From: JBBPYR01 sp038199755
GTDB taxonomy: Bacteria > Chloroflexota > Ktedonobacteria > Ktedonobacterales > Ktedonobacteraceae
Length of the DNA stretch: 46,215 nt
Direction of reading: 5' to 3'
Assembly: GCA_038199755.1 (NCBI GenBank)
Contig: JBBPYR010000105.1
Location: forward strand, 1-46,215
Part shown: in pieces, positions 15,429 to 23,567 of the stretch
Numbering within the stretch: the first letter of the stretch is position 1
Layout: every line of letters starts with the position of its first letter
Notes under the pieces: model-generated
Database searches by the model: none
Seen by the model: the letters and a program-made list of their open reading frames with translations, nothing else
Told to the model about the DNA's origin: nothing
Position numbers and translations under genes: made by a program

Positions 15429-17960
15429 ATGCCAACACATCAATACAGGGAGAACGATGGCTCCCTCTCGCCAGCACATGGACCCGTATCTCCCAGTCAC
15501 AAACTCCCTTCACATACTGGCCAATCCGAAAAACGCACTCCCCTGCCCGAAGCTTCCGACGCTCTTTTAGCAACTCTATCAGCTCAATCCGTTGTACGGC
15601 AGCACGTTGCCACCATCCAGGCACCAGAGGCAAAAACTGCCAGGGCTACCGTGCGGGCAAAACATCTGCGCAAGGTGTTCCTACGTCACCTCTCGCGCAA
15701 ACATCTACGTCAATCACGGGTACAGGTGCAGCGGAGCCGCAAGCGACTCTGGCTTACCATAAGCGCGACTGTCTTTTCCTTCTTACTGGTCTTCTTATCC
15801 CTGACGGGCACGGGTGCCTTCTACGCCTATCGTTTCTATAGCGATACCCAGACAAAATATATTCCGCAGGTCTTGACGCTGCACGACCTACTGCCCAAAG
15901 ACAATCTCAAGATGGTTGATAGTAAAGGTGTGATGATCGCGCAATTGACGGATCAGGGCGTGCATACCACGGTAACCTTCGATCAGGTTTCTTCCCATTT
16001 AGTTGATGCAACGGTGGCAACGGAGGATAAAAATTTCTGGACGAATCAGGGCATCGATATTCTGCGTATCATTCGTGCCGCCCTGGACAACCTGCAACAT
16101 GGGCGTGTGGTGGAAGGTGGCAGCACCATCACCCAGCAGTTGATCAAAAACTTGATCGTTGGTAACGAGACGACGGTTGAGCGCAAACTAGAAGAAATTG
16201 TTCTCACGCCGCAGGTCAATAGCCATTATAGCAAGCGCGATATCATGCAAATGTACCTGAACAGCATCTACTATGGTGAGCTGGCCTATGGGATTGATGC
16301 CGCCGCCACCATCTACTTTGGTTTAGAGGACAAACCAGGCAAGTCAGCTGCCCAACAACTGGATATTGCACAATCGGCCATGCTCGCGGGCATCCCCAGT
16401 TCACCCTACGCCCTTGACCCCATTAAACACCCAGTAGCCGCCTTCACACGCTTCCAAGTTGTGCTCAATCTGATGGTCAACCAGGGTTATATCACAAAAG
16501 TACAGGCCCTTGACGCCATAAAAGAGGCGCAGGGCACACATTTCTTCAAATCCGCTCCAAGCCTGCGTAATCGCGCCCCCCATTTTGTGAACTTTGTGCT
16601 TTCGCAGTTGCAGGACATCTTCAAAATCAAGAAACGCAGCGATCTTTCGCGCTCTGATATGATTATTACCACCACGCTCGACATCGCCTTGCAAGACAAA
16701 ATACAAAAAATCGCCCAGCAGCATATCGCGGACCTGCGTGATGCGCATAACCTGCATAATGCCGCCGAGGTGTTGATTGACTTCCATACGGGGGCTATCA
16801 TCTCGCTCTTGGGTAGCATCGATTACAATAATGATAGCATCAACGGTAAATTTGACGTTGCCACGCAAGGCTACCGTCAGCCTGGCTCATCCTTTAAGCC
16901 CTATGTGTATGTCACCGCGTTTCAGCAGGGTGCCTCGCCCGCGCAGGCTATCGATGACAAGCCGCTGACCATTTACCTGCCCGACTCGGTTCCCTCGACC
17001 TTCACGCCGCACAACTATGATGGCGGCTATCACGGACACATGACGCTGCGTTGCGCCCTGCAAAACTCGCTCAACGTGCCCGCCGTCAAAGTCTTGCAGC
17101 ATGTCGGCATTGATAAGGCGATGCAAACGGCGAAAAATATGGGCATTAGCAGCTATGAGGGCACACCTGGTTATTCGCTTGTACTCGGTGGTCTGGGTGT
17201 GCGCCTGCTCGACCATACCTCGGCCTATGGCACCTTTGCCGATGGGGGCGTTCATATGCCCTACTACGCCGTGCAAAAGGTGAAGTTTGCCAGTTCGGGC
17301 CTGACCTATGGCCACGCCAACAATCCCGGTAAACGAGCGATTAGCCCCCAACTGGCCTACATGATGACTAGCGTGCTGAGCGATAACGGTTCACGGTTGC
17401 CGGAGTTCTACGATTGCAATGTGCTCCAACTCTACGCTAACTCGCAGGATAATTGCTGGTATGGTAATCGTGGGGCGGTGCGGCCCGCTGCCGCCAAGAC
17501 TGGCACTACCAACGATTTCCGTGACAACTGGACGGTTGGCTACACCAGTGACTATGTCATGGGCGTGTGGGCTGGCAACGACGACAACACGCCCATGATC
17601 AATGTCACAGGCGTTCAGGGTGCCGCTCCCATCTGGCATGACGCTATGTTGCTGGCGGAGCAGGGCAAGCCCATACGCGACTTCGCCAATCCGGGCGGAC
17701 TGAATTGGAATAAAATTACCTATCCTGATGGCGTCCAGACCAGCGACTGGTTCCTCCCCGGCACAACACCAGTCTTCACGATACCCACGGCGACCACCAT
17801 GCCGACGACTGTGGTAACACCGGGTGCCACGCCAACTCCTGGCAATGGCAAACCTACCCCGCCGCCCGCGAAGGCACTGGCCAATCCCTACTGCCCTAGC
17901 AGCTACACATTCGTGGCACCACCCCCGTTCGATAATAGCACCGCCCTCGGTTGGTGGTAA
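15429..17960 (+). CDS. Class A penicillin-binding protein (bifunctional transglycosylase/transpeptidase)
   Basis: An 843-residue protein that polymerises lipid II and crosslinks peptidoglycan outside the membrane. The ATG at 15429 is preceded by AAGGGGG and was preferred over the ATG at 15390, which has no ribosome site. A very basic 105-residue cytoplasmic tail leads into one membrane helix at about 106-131. The GT51 domain shows ATEDKNFW (catalytic Glu near 199), GGSTITQQLIKNL and RKLEEIVLTPQVNSHYSKRD. The usual His of the EDxxFxxHxG motif is Asn here. The transpeptidase domain has GSSFKPY (active Ser near 487), SLN and AKTGTTNDF, all intact. The end is a Thr/Pro-rich linker and a short tail with a Cys. 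A strong terminator follows. Confidence 0.95.
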   Translation: MPTHQYRENDGSLSPAHGPVSPSHKLPSHTGQSEKRTPLPEASDALLATLSAQSVVRQHVATIQAPEAKTARATVRAKHLRKVFLRHLSRKHLRQSRVQVQRSRKRLWLTISATVFSFLLVFLSLTGTGAFYAYRFYSDTQTKYIPQVLTLHDLLPKDNLKMVDSKGVMIAQLTDQGVHTTVTFDQVSSHLVDATVATEDKNFWTNQGIDILRIIRAALDNLQHGRVVEGGSTITQQLIKNLIVGNETTVERKLEEIVLTPQVNSHYSKRDIMQMYLNSIYYGELAYGIDAAATIYFGLEDKPGKSAAQQLDIAQSAMLAGIPSSPYALDPIKHPVAAFTRFQVVLNLMVNQGYITKVQALDAIKEAQGTHFFKSAPSLRNRAPHFVNFVLSQLQDIFKIKKRSDLSRSDMIITTTLDIALQDKIQKIAQQHIADLRDAHNLHNAAEVLIDFHTGAIISLLGSIDYNNDSINGKFDVATQGYRQPGSSFKPYVYVTAFQQGASPAQAIDDKPLTIYLPDSVPSTFTPHNYDGGYHGHMTLRCALQNSLNVPAVKVLQHVGIDKAMQTAKNMGISSYEGTPGYSLVLGGLGVRLLDHTSAYGTFADGGVHMPYYAVQKVKFASSGLTYGHANNPGKRAISPQLAYMMTSVLSDNGSRLPEFYDCNVLQLYANSQDNCWYGNRGAVRPAAAKTGTTNDFRDNWTVGYTSDYVMGVWAGNDDNTPMINVTGVQGAAPIWHDAMLLAEQGKPIRDFANPGGLNWNKITYPDGVQTSDWFLPGTTPVFTIPTATTMPTTVVTPGATPTPGNGKPTPPPAKALANPYCPSSYTFVAPPPFDNSTALGWW

Positions 17961-17974
17961 AAAGAAAAGGCTGT

Positions 17975-18027
17975 AAAAGAGAGCGCATGGCAGAGCGGAT
18001 TTTCCGCTCTGCCATGCGCTCTCTTTT
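17975..18027. terminator. Bidirectional terminator, perfect 25-bp stem
   Basis: Arms 17975-17999 and 18003-18027 are exact reverse complements (AAAAGAGAGCGCATGGCAGA onward) with a three-T loop. The stem begins with A-run and ends with T-run, so it works on both strands. It sits between the convergent PBP gene (stop 17960) and the ATPase gene (stop 18038). Confidence 0.9.
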
Positions 18028-18037
18028 CTGGCTGCGT

Positions 18038-21000
18038 TTATTCTCTGCGGGCGGTAACGGCGGCTACTACTACGGTTGCGTCGACTTCGTTGTCCTCGTC
18101 CTCTGCGAATTCGAGCGTGAGTGGCTCGGTCTGGGGAAATGCCGCTGCTGATGGCGTTTGCACCACGGGCAGATTGCTTTCAATCACCATACCATTCTCC
18201 ATAGAGATATGATAGGGGAACATGGTCTGGTCGAAGGCACTGCTCTGCGAGACGAGCAACACCTGCTCAAAATGTTGGCTTAACACTTCCCCTGTGACCA
18301 CATCCATCAACGATTGGGTGCGACCGCTATCAAAATGGCTGAGTGGCTCGTCGAGAATGACAAAGCCCGGTGCCAGCCCCAGTTCACGCGGCAACACCGC
18401 AATCGCAAAAGCAAGCCGAAGCGCAAGTGAGAGTTGATCGGCAGCACCACCAGAGAGGGCCGATGGCGAGATATAGTCACCCGCCGCGCTATCCCATACG
18501 CTCAAATGGATGGCACCACCACTCGTCACGCCCTGCTCTGGCTCCGTTGTCAAATGCACATCATGATAACGACTGCCAGTAAGCATGGGCAATACCTGCT
18601 GCATATAATATTCTGTACGTGGCAAGAGTTTCTGCATCAAGCGTTTATTTACGGCCTTAACAAGCTGATTACCGCGCTTCTTCGTCTCAAACGAGCGTTC
18701 CTGCTGCTCCATGCGTGCCCGCGCCTGCCCAAGATCAAGTACGATGTCACCTGTATGGAGTTGTTCCTGTAACAGGCTGACTTGCGCTTCCATTTGTACC
18801 AACTCCTGTGTCAGCTTCGCTTGCTCTTGCTCCAAATGGGAACGGTCTTTCACTGTGTACACATCAAGCAACGACCACACTGCAATCATAGCTTCACGCG
18901 TATAGTGTTTGGGGCGAGAGAGCTTATGCTGTAGCAGGAGCGCATCAATACGCTCCTGTGCCAACTCGATATCCTGGCGACAAAGAGCGATTTTTGCCTG
19001 TATTGCGCCCTCTTGCAGATGAAGTTTCTCCAGTTCCTGCCCCGTTCCTTGCTCATCAGCCTCGTGCAACTCACGTTGGCAGCGACTGCGCAGGCCGGTC
19101 AGCGTCTCGGCAAAGGGATTGGCGGGTACAATCCAGCTGCCCAGGATATTACTGCTTTTTGCTAATTGTTTGTACAACTCACCCAGCGATGCTTGACGCT
19201 CTTTGACAACATTCTGATAGTGTAGCTTTTTCGCATCAAGTGTCACCTTGTTCACTAAATCTAAGTTTAATTCTTCTAGTTGCTTGCGTGCGGCCACCTC
19301 CGCGCTATTGACTGCCGTTTGCCCGAAAAGCAAACCTAACACTTTCACGCGTTGACGAAGTGAGTCTTGCAACGTTTGTAGCGCGGTACGCAAGCCATGT
19401 TGTTGCTCACGGATGCGCTCCAGTTGTTGCGCGGGAGTATTCTTTTCATAGTTCGCCAGGCGTTCTTCCAACGTTCGTCTGCGCTCTAGCAAGCTATCCA
19501 GTGCTGCCTGTTGGACTTGCATTCGCGGTTGCAGTTCTCCACTATCGAGATGCACGTTCAGGCTATCAAAGGTGGTACCGCTCTTGCTACTTTGCTTGCC
19601 CGCAGGCATGGGTGTGTTAGCAAGGGCGGCAAGTTCACGCTCGGTGGCCTGGATGGTACTCTCTACCAACGACTCAAGTTTAGGAATGCCAGCTTCGCTT
19701 TCATCTGCTACATCGGGAGTTGAAAGTAGGCCAGAGGAGCTAATGGTGCTACTGGACACGGGTACGCGAACGTTAATACTTGATTGAGGCAATCCTTCTT
19801 GTCCAGCCAGCACCACAATTTCTTGCTGCATGCGTTCAACTGCGATCTGATCGGTGCGCAATGTGCTGTCAAGCTCGTCCCAACCCTCTTGCACGCGTCG
19901 CTCATCCAGTTGCACACGCTCTCTACGTAGGCTTGCCACCGCTTCCATCGTTACATTCACCTGGTTACGCGCTGCATTCGCGGCGTCACGCTTTGTTTGC
20001 AACTGCTTTTGCATGTCCGACAGGCTCACACCTGCGCCGGGTATCTGCTGCACCATATGTGCGGCTTCTTCTGGTGAACGTGGTAGGATGCCGCCAAGTG
20101 ACTGTATTTCATGCTCAATCTGTGCGAGCACTTCCTGGTTTCCATTCATGCGGATGGCAGACTCACGTGCCGCCACCATCATGCTTACCGTGTTCATCGC
20201 CTTCTGCATCTGCTGATCTGCCAGCGTCTCCTCTTTACGCGCTTTTCCGTAACTCTGGAAGCTGACACCCGCCACACCCGCAGACGCTAGAGCAACAATA
20301 ATGGAGATCACGGCGATCACCGCCATCGTGCGCACCTCGGCAAAGGCAACAATGGCACAAAGCACAAAAAGCACACCACAGATGCTCGAAACAATCAGAT
20401 GCTTGCGCGCAACACCACGCGCCTCTAGAGCGGCCAGCGTAAAGCGTTCTTGCTGCTCGTGGGCGGCACGCACATGTTGTTCAGCGTCGGTCAGCCCCTG
20501 TGATAATCCCTTGAGGCGTTGCCACTCTTCCAGTTGACGACGCAAACTCAATTGACGCCAACGTTTCTCTAACGTCTCCGCCTCTTGCTGCGTTTGTTTC
20601 GCCTCGTCCTCCACAAGTTCCAACTCTTGCTCGGTATCACGAACATGCTGCTGCACTTTATAGAGATGACGTTCATTCTCAGCCGCGCTTTCTTGCAGCT
20701 TGAGATGTTGCGCGTACCGCTCCTCCACCTGTCGCAACACGGCTAAGCGCTCTGAGAGTGCTTTCATACGCTCAAGCCGTTCCTCTAACAAGGGGCGATT
20801 ATGGCGACGACGCTCCTCTAAGGCTTCCTGAGCCTGTTGTGCCAGGGTCAGACGCTCCTGGGTTTCCGCTACGCGTTTCTGCGTGTCTAACACCTGCTCG
20901 TTCAGGCTAGCTAGCTCACTCTGTAACGCTTCATAATTTTCGACATCGCGTTCTAAGACTTTGATGGTTTCAACGGTGCTTAAAAGATCGCTTGACATGC

Positions 21001-21988
21001 GTTGCAAGGTGCCAAACATTTTCATGAGTTCAGCCAGTTCAGCAACACGCTTTTCTTGTGCCGGGAGTTCTTCCTGCTCACGATGTTCCAGTTCGGCAAT
21101 CTGTTTTTCCAACTGCGGTAGCTCATACTTTGCCTCTGCGATAGCTTCATAGGCGGCGATAATCTCCGCAAGCGTCGTGTCGGCCTTTTTCAGATGTTGG
21201 ATACGTCCCTGCCGATTCTTTAATTCGTGGTTGCGCGCTGCTATTTGCGCCAATGCGCTCTCTTGCTCTGTCATCTCGCCTTGCTGCTGCTCTATCTCGG
21301 TCAGACCTTCATCAACGGTAACCGCGGCAAGAGCAGTTGCTATCTGTGCCAACCGTGTGCGTTGTTCTGGTAGATGTGCCTGCGTTTCCGCCAGGTGTAA
21401 GCGTTCAGTAGCTTCTGCTAACAGGCGTTCATCATAGGGAGTAACCTTGAAATGCTCGGTCGTGCGCGTCAGTTGTTCGAGACCAAGTAACTTACGCACC
21501 GTTGCTTCGCGCTCCGTTCCAGGTAGCCGCTCCAGGCGACCCAAGCCCTTTTGCTCGATGAAGCAGGTGTTACGCAAGGCCTCACCGTCCATCTGGCCAA
21601 GCTCTTTGAGAATGCGCTCGTTTGCCAGCATCAGGTTGGTGATTGGCCCCTCTTCCGCTTGGCCTAACTTACTGAGAGAAAGTGCGATGGTTTGCCCTTT
21701 GCCTCGTTCGATGGTACGCGTCACCGTCATTTCGGTGGCACCGATGGCACAGGTTAGCGTCACAAAGGCGTTCTTTGCTCCATAGAGAATCAGGTCGTCC
21801 AACCATTGTCTTTTGCGTTCGCTAAACAAAGGTTCGCCATAGAGCACAAAATAAATACTTTCGAGCAACGCCGATTTGCCCGCCTCGTTTGGGCCTTGAA
21901 TCAAAATACTGCCGCGCTGCGGAAAGTGCAGGTTCACTTCTCGTAAGAGTCTAAAACGATCAACGGTTAAATGCTTTAGAATAATCAT
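18038..21988 (-). CDS. Rad50/SbcC-like (YhaN-like) AAA ATPase with a central membrane hairpin
   Basis: A 1316-residue protein. Residues 1-180 hold an ABC-ATPase N-lobe with Walker A GPNEAGKS (32-39) and the Q-loop segment CFIEQKGLG. The C-lobe has the signature LSGGAADQ (about 1178) and Walker B FVILDEP (about 1209-1215) with DSGR following. Long Glu/Gln/Arg-rich coiled coils lie between. In place of a CxxC zinc hook there are two hydrophobic helices at about 531-578, so the apex is predicted to insert in the membrane. That is the arrangement of YhaN-type proteins. It overlaps the phosphoesterase gene by four bases, which fits a two-subunit DNA-end processing complex. A Glu-rich tail of about 60 residues is extra. 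Nuclease partnership is inferred. Confidence 0.88.
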   Translation of the reverse strand: MIILKHLTVDRFRLLREVNLHFPQRGSILIQGPNEAGKSALLESIYFVLYGEPLFSERKRQWLDDLILYGAKNAFVTLTCAIGATEMTVTRTIERGKGQTIALSLSKLGQAEEGPITNLMLANERILKELGQMDGEALRNTCFIEQKGLGRLERLPGTEREATVRKLLGLEQLTRTTEHFKVTPYDERLLAEATERLHLAETQAHLPEQRTRLAQIATALAAVTVDEGLTEIEQQQGEMTEQESALAQIAARNHELKNRQGRIQHLKKADTTLAEIIAAYEAIAEAKYELPQLEKQIAELEHREQEELPAQEKRVAELAELMKMFGTLQRMSSDLLSTVETIKVLERDVENYEALQSELASLNEQVLDTQKRVAETQERLTLAQQAQEALEERRRHNRPLLEERLERMKALSERLAVLRQVEERYAQHLKLQESAAENERHLYKVQQHVRDTEQELELVEDEAKQTQQEAETLEKRWRQLSLRRQLEEWQRLKGLSQGLTDAEQHVRAAHEQQERFTLAALEARGVARKHLIVSSICGVLFVLCAIVAFAEVRTMAVIAVISIIVALASAGVAGVSFQSYGKARKEETLADQQMQKAMNTVSMMVAARESAIRMNGNQEVLAQIEHEIQSLGGILPRSPEEAAHMVQQIPGAGVSLSDMQKQLQTKRDAANAARNQVNVTMEAVASLRRERVQLDERRVQEGWDELDSTLRTDQIAVERMQQEIVVLAGQEGLPQSSINVRVPVSSSTISSSGLLSTPDVADESEAGIPKLESLVESTIQATERELAALANTPMPAGKQSSKSGTTFDSLNVHLDSGELQPRMQVQQAALDSLLERRRTLEERLANYEKNTPAQQLERIREQQHGLRTALQTLQDSLRQRVKVLGLLFGQTAVNSAEVAARKQLEELNLDLVNKVTLDAKKLHYQNVVKERQASLGELYKQLAKSSNILGSWIVPANPFAETLTGLRSRCQRELHEADEQGTGQELEKLHLQEGAIQAKIALCRQDIELAQERIDALLLQHKLSRPKHYTREAMIAVWSLLDVYTVKDRSHLEQEQAKLTQELVQMEAQVSLLQEQLHTGDIVLDLGQARARMEQQERSFETKKRGNQLVKAVNKRLMQKLLPRTEYYMQQVLPMLTGSRYHDVHLTTEPEQGVTSGGAIHLSVWDSAAGDYISPSALSGGAADQLSLALRLAFAIAVLPRELGLAPGFVILDEPLSHFDSGRTQSLMDVVTGEVLSQHFEQVLLVSQSSAFDQTMFPYHISMENGMVIESNLPVVQTPSAAAFPQTEPLTLEFAEDEDNEVDATVVVAAVTARRE

Positions 21989-23409
21989 ACCGTACCCACC
22001 TCACGGACGTTCTTCACGCCTTGGTAGAGACGCATCTCGTTGTGCCTGTTATCAAGTGTTAGCAAGAGTTCTTCTTTTGTCGCACGCAGTGCCTTTTTCT
22101 CACCCTCGTCTCCTGCCAGCGCGATCCATTCATCGACAAGGGCAACCAGTTCTTCGCGGGGAGAGAAGCGTTCGACACGTTCACTCGTTTCGCCAGAGGC
22201 TACTTCAGACTCTGCATGCAATAAAAGCGCGCTATCATCAATGGCCAGCGCGAAGCAGTGCTCTTCGCCATAGCGACGAATGCGGTTCAAGTCGAGTTGA
22301 TGATAATGCTTGCGCGTCAGTTCGCCCTCTAGTCGCAGTTGTATCATGGCTTCGGCATTACAAAGTGGACGCAAGCGGGCAAGAATACCCTCTGTGGGGT
22401 CATTATCTGTTTTTTCGTGTGCATCATCAGGCCAGAGCTCTGTAGTAGCTATCACGAGGCGATGGAGTTGTAATGTCTCGACGGTAATATGATTGCACCA
22501 ACGTACACCATCCGCTGCCAGACCCATAAAGACAAAGCCGGGAGCCGCTTCAGGGGTGCTAAAATCGACATGCTGTGTCGAGCCAGCCACGATGATCTCT
22601 GTCTGACCAATGCGTGTACGACTATAGTTATGATGGTAGCCAGCCAGGATGTACGCAAAATCACTTTGCCTCCGAATGCTGCTACGAGCTACCTGCGAGC
22701 GCGTTTCCAAGTGTGAGGAACCAACTACTGAATTGCTAAAGCCTTCAATAGGAGCATGCATAACCAGAATTGGCAGATGGGCACGCTCGATTTCATCGCG
22801 AACGCGCAAACGCGCCAACGGATCGCCTTCTTGACCCACGAGCATGCCCAGGCCACATATCCCCACCAGCACACCGTGGATGTTTATAAGCACTGGCTCT
22901 ACTGGTTCTTGCTGTGTTACAGGCGGTAAATAGTGCAATGCCCCCAGATTCGCATAGCTCAACTGAGGTGCTGGTATTATTTCACCTGACACCGACTGCG
23001 CTGTTCCTGGCGTATCATGCATGCCACCGAGCGCAAAGGTCTCTACACCTGCCTGTTTCAACCTTGCCAGTCGCTCTGCTACAAAGCTACGATCCCGTTC
23101 ATCAGGTGTCACCGTATCAAACAGGTCCCCCGCCTGAATAAAGAGATCAACGCCTTGCCCAACCGCGAAGTCTGCCGCTTGCTGAAAAGCTGAGCGCAAC
23201 CGTCGTTGTCGCTCCTCGCGTTTGCGTGGTTGTTGTCCGAAGGCTGTGTATCCCAGGTGGTTGTCAGCGGTGAGTACAACCGTGACAACATCATCAGTAG
23301 GTTGCTTGGGGGTTGTTTGTGCTACTTGGTCTTTTTCTTTCGTATTCTCAGTCATTCCTTTTGCTTCCCTATTTCCACCAGGCAGTGTACCAAAATGAGC
23401 CATTCTCAC
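21985..23409 (-). CDS. Mre11/SbcD-like (YhaO-like) metallophosphoesterase, two altered metal motifs
   Basis: A 474-residue protein if the GTG at 23409 is used; an ATG at 23355 (MTENTKEK) is also possible. The calcineurin-like fold begins near residue 43. Motif I is ADNHLG (D49, H51), motif II GDLFD (D95) and motif IV VMHAPIEG (H218). Motif III, normally GNHD, reads GMHD (M130), and motif V, normally GHxH, reads GYHH (Y258, H260). Two conserved metal ligands are thus replaced. The C-terminal part is the helical SbcD-type capping and partner-binding region. It is the upstream gene of a pair with the ATPase and shares ATGA with it. Family membership is sure; nuclease activity is doubtful. Confidence 0.88.
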   Translation of the reverse strand: MRMAHFGTLPGGNREAKGMTENTKEKDQVAQTTPKQPTDDVVTVVLTADNHLGYTAFGQQPRKREERQRRLRSAFQQAADFAVGQGVDLFIQAGDLFDTVTPDERDRSFVAERLARLKQAGVETFALGGMHDTPGTAQSVSGEIIPAPQLSYANLGALHYLPPVTQQEPVEPVLINIHGVLVGICGLGMLVGQEGDPLARLRVRDEIERAHLPILVMHAPIEGFSNSVVGSSHLETRSQVARSSIRRQSDFAYILAGYHHNYSRTRIGQTEIIVAGSTQHVDFSTPEAAPGFVFMGLAADGVRWCNHITVETLQLHRLVIATTELWPDDAHEKTDNDPTEGILARLRPLCNAEAMIQLRLEGELTRKHYHQLDLNRIRRYGEEHCFALAIDDSALLLHAESEVASGETSERVERFSPREELVALVDEWIALAGDEGEKKALRATKEELLLTLDNRHNEMRLYQGVKNVREVGTV

Positions 23410-23451
23410 ACTTGTTATCGTGAGTCTAACACAAACTCTACGAATACAAAG

Positions 23452-23486
23452 AAAAATCCCCCCAAAAAAGGACTATTTGGGGGTTG
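23452..23486. terminator. Hairpin upstream of the phosphoesterase gene
   Basis: A CCCCC-AAA / TTT-GGGGG stem of about 8 bp (arms near 23459-23466 and 23476-23483) flanked by A-rich sequence. It lies in the gap between the FAD oxidase gene and the phosphoesterase gene. Direction and role are uncertain. Confidence 0.3.
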
Positions 23487-23512
23487 AGAAGATGGTCTGC
23501 GGTTGGGTATGA

Positions 23513-23554
23513 GAAAGCAACCGTCCAAATAGCTTGCATTGGACGGTTGCTTTC
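23513..23554 (-). terminator. Terminator after the GlcD-GlcE fusion gene, 16-bp stem
   Basis: GAAAGCAACCGTCCAA (23513-23528) and its exact complement (23539-23554) flank a 10-base loop, beginning 13 bases after the FAD oxidase stop at 23568. The T-tract is short, but the stem is long and perfect. Confidence 0.75.
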
Positions 23555-23567
23555 TGCTATCTAAGGC

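Noticed and set aside
16401..17351. Minus-strand frames of about 150 codons inside the PBP gene
   Set aside because: They lie fully inside a gene with all penicillin-binding motifs, and have no ribosome sites or family motifs.
19780..20265. Plus-strand frame of 161 codons inside the Rad50-like gene
   Set aside because: Its composition (Cys, Ser, Ala, Arg-rich) is typical of the antisense of a Glu/Gln/Leu-rich coiled coil.
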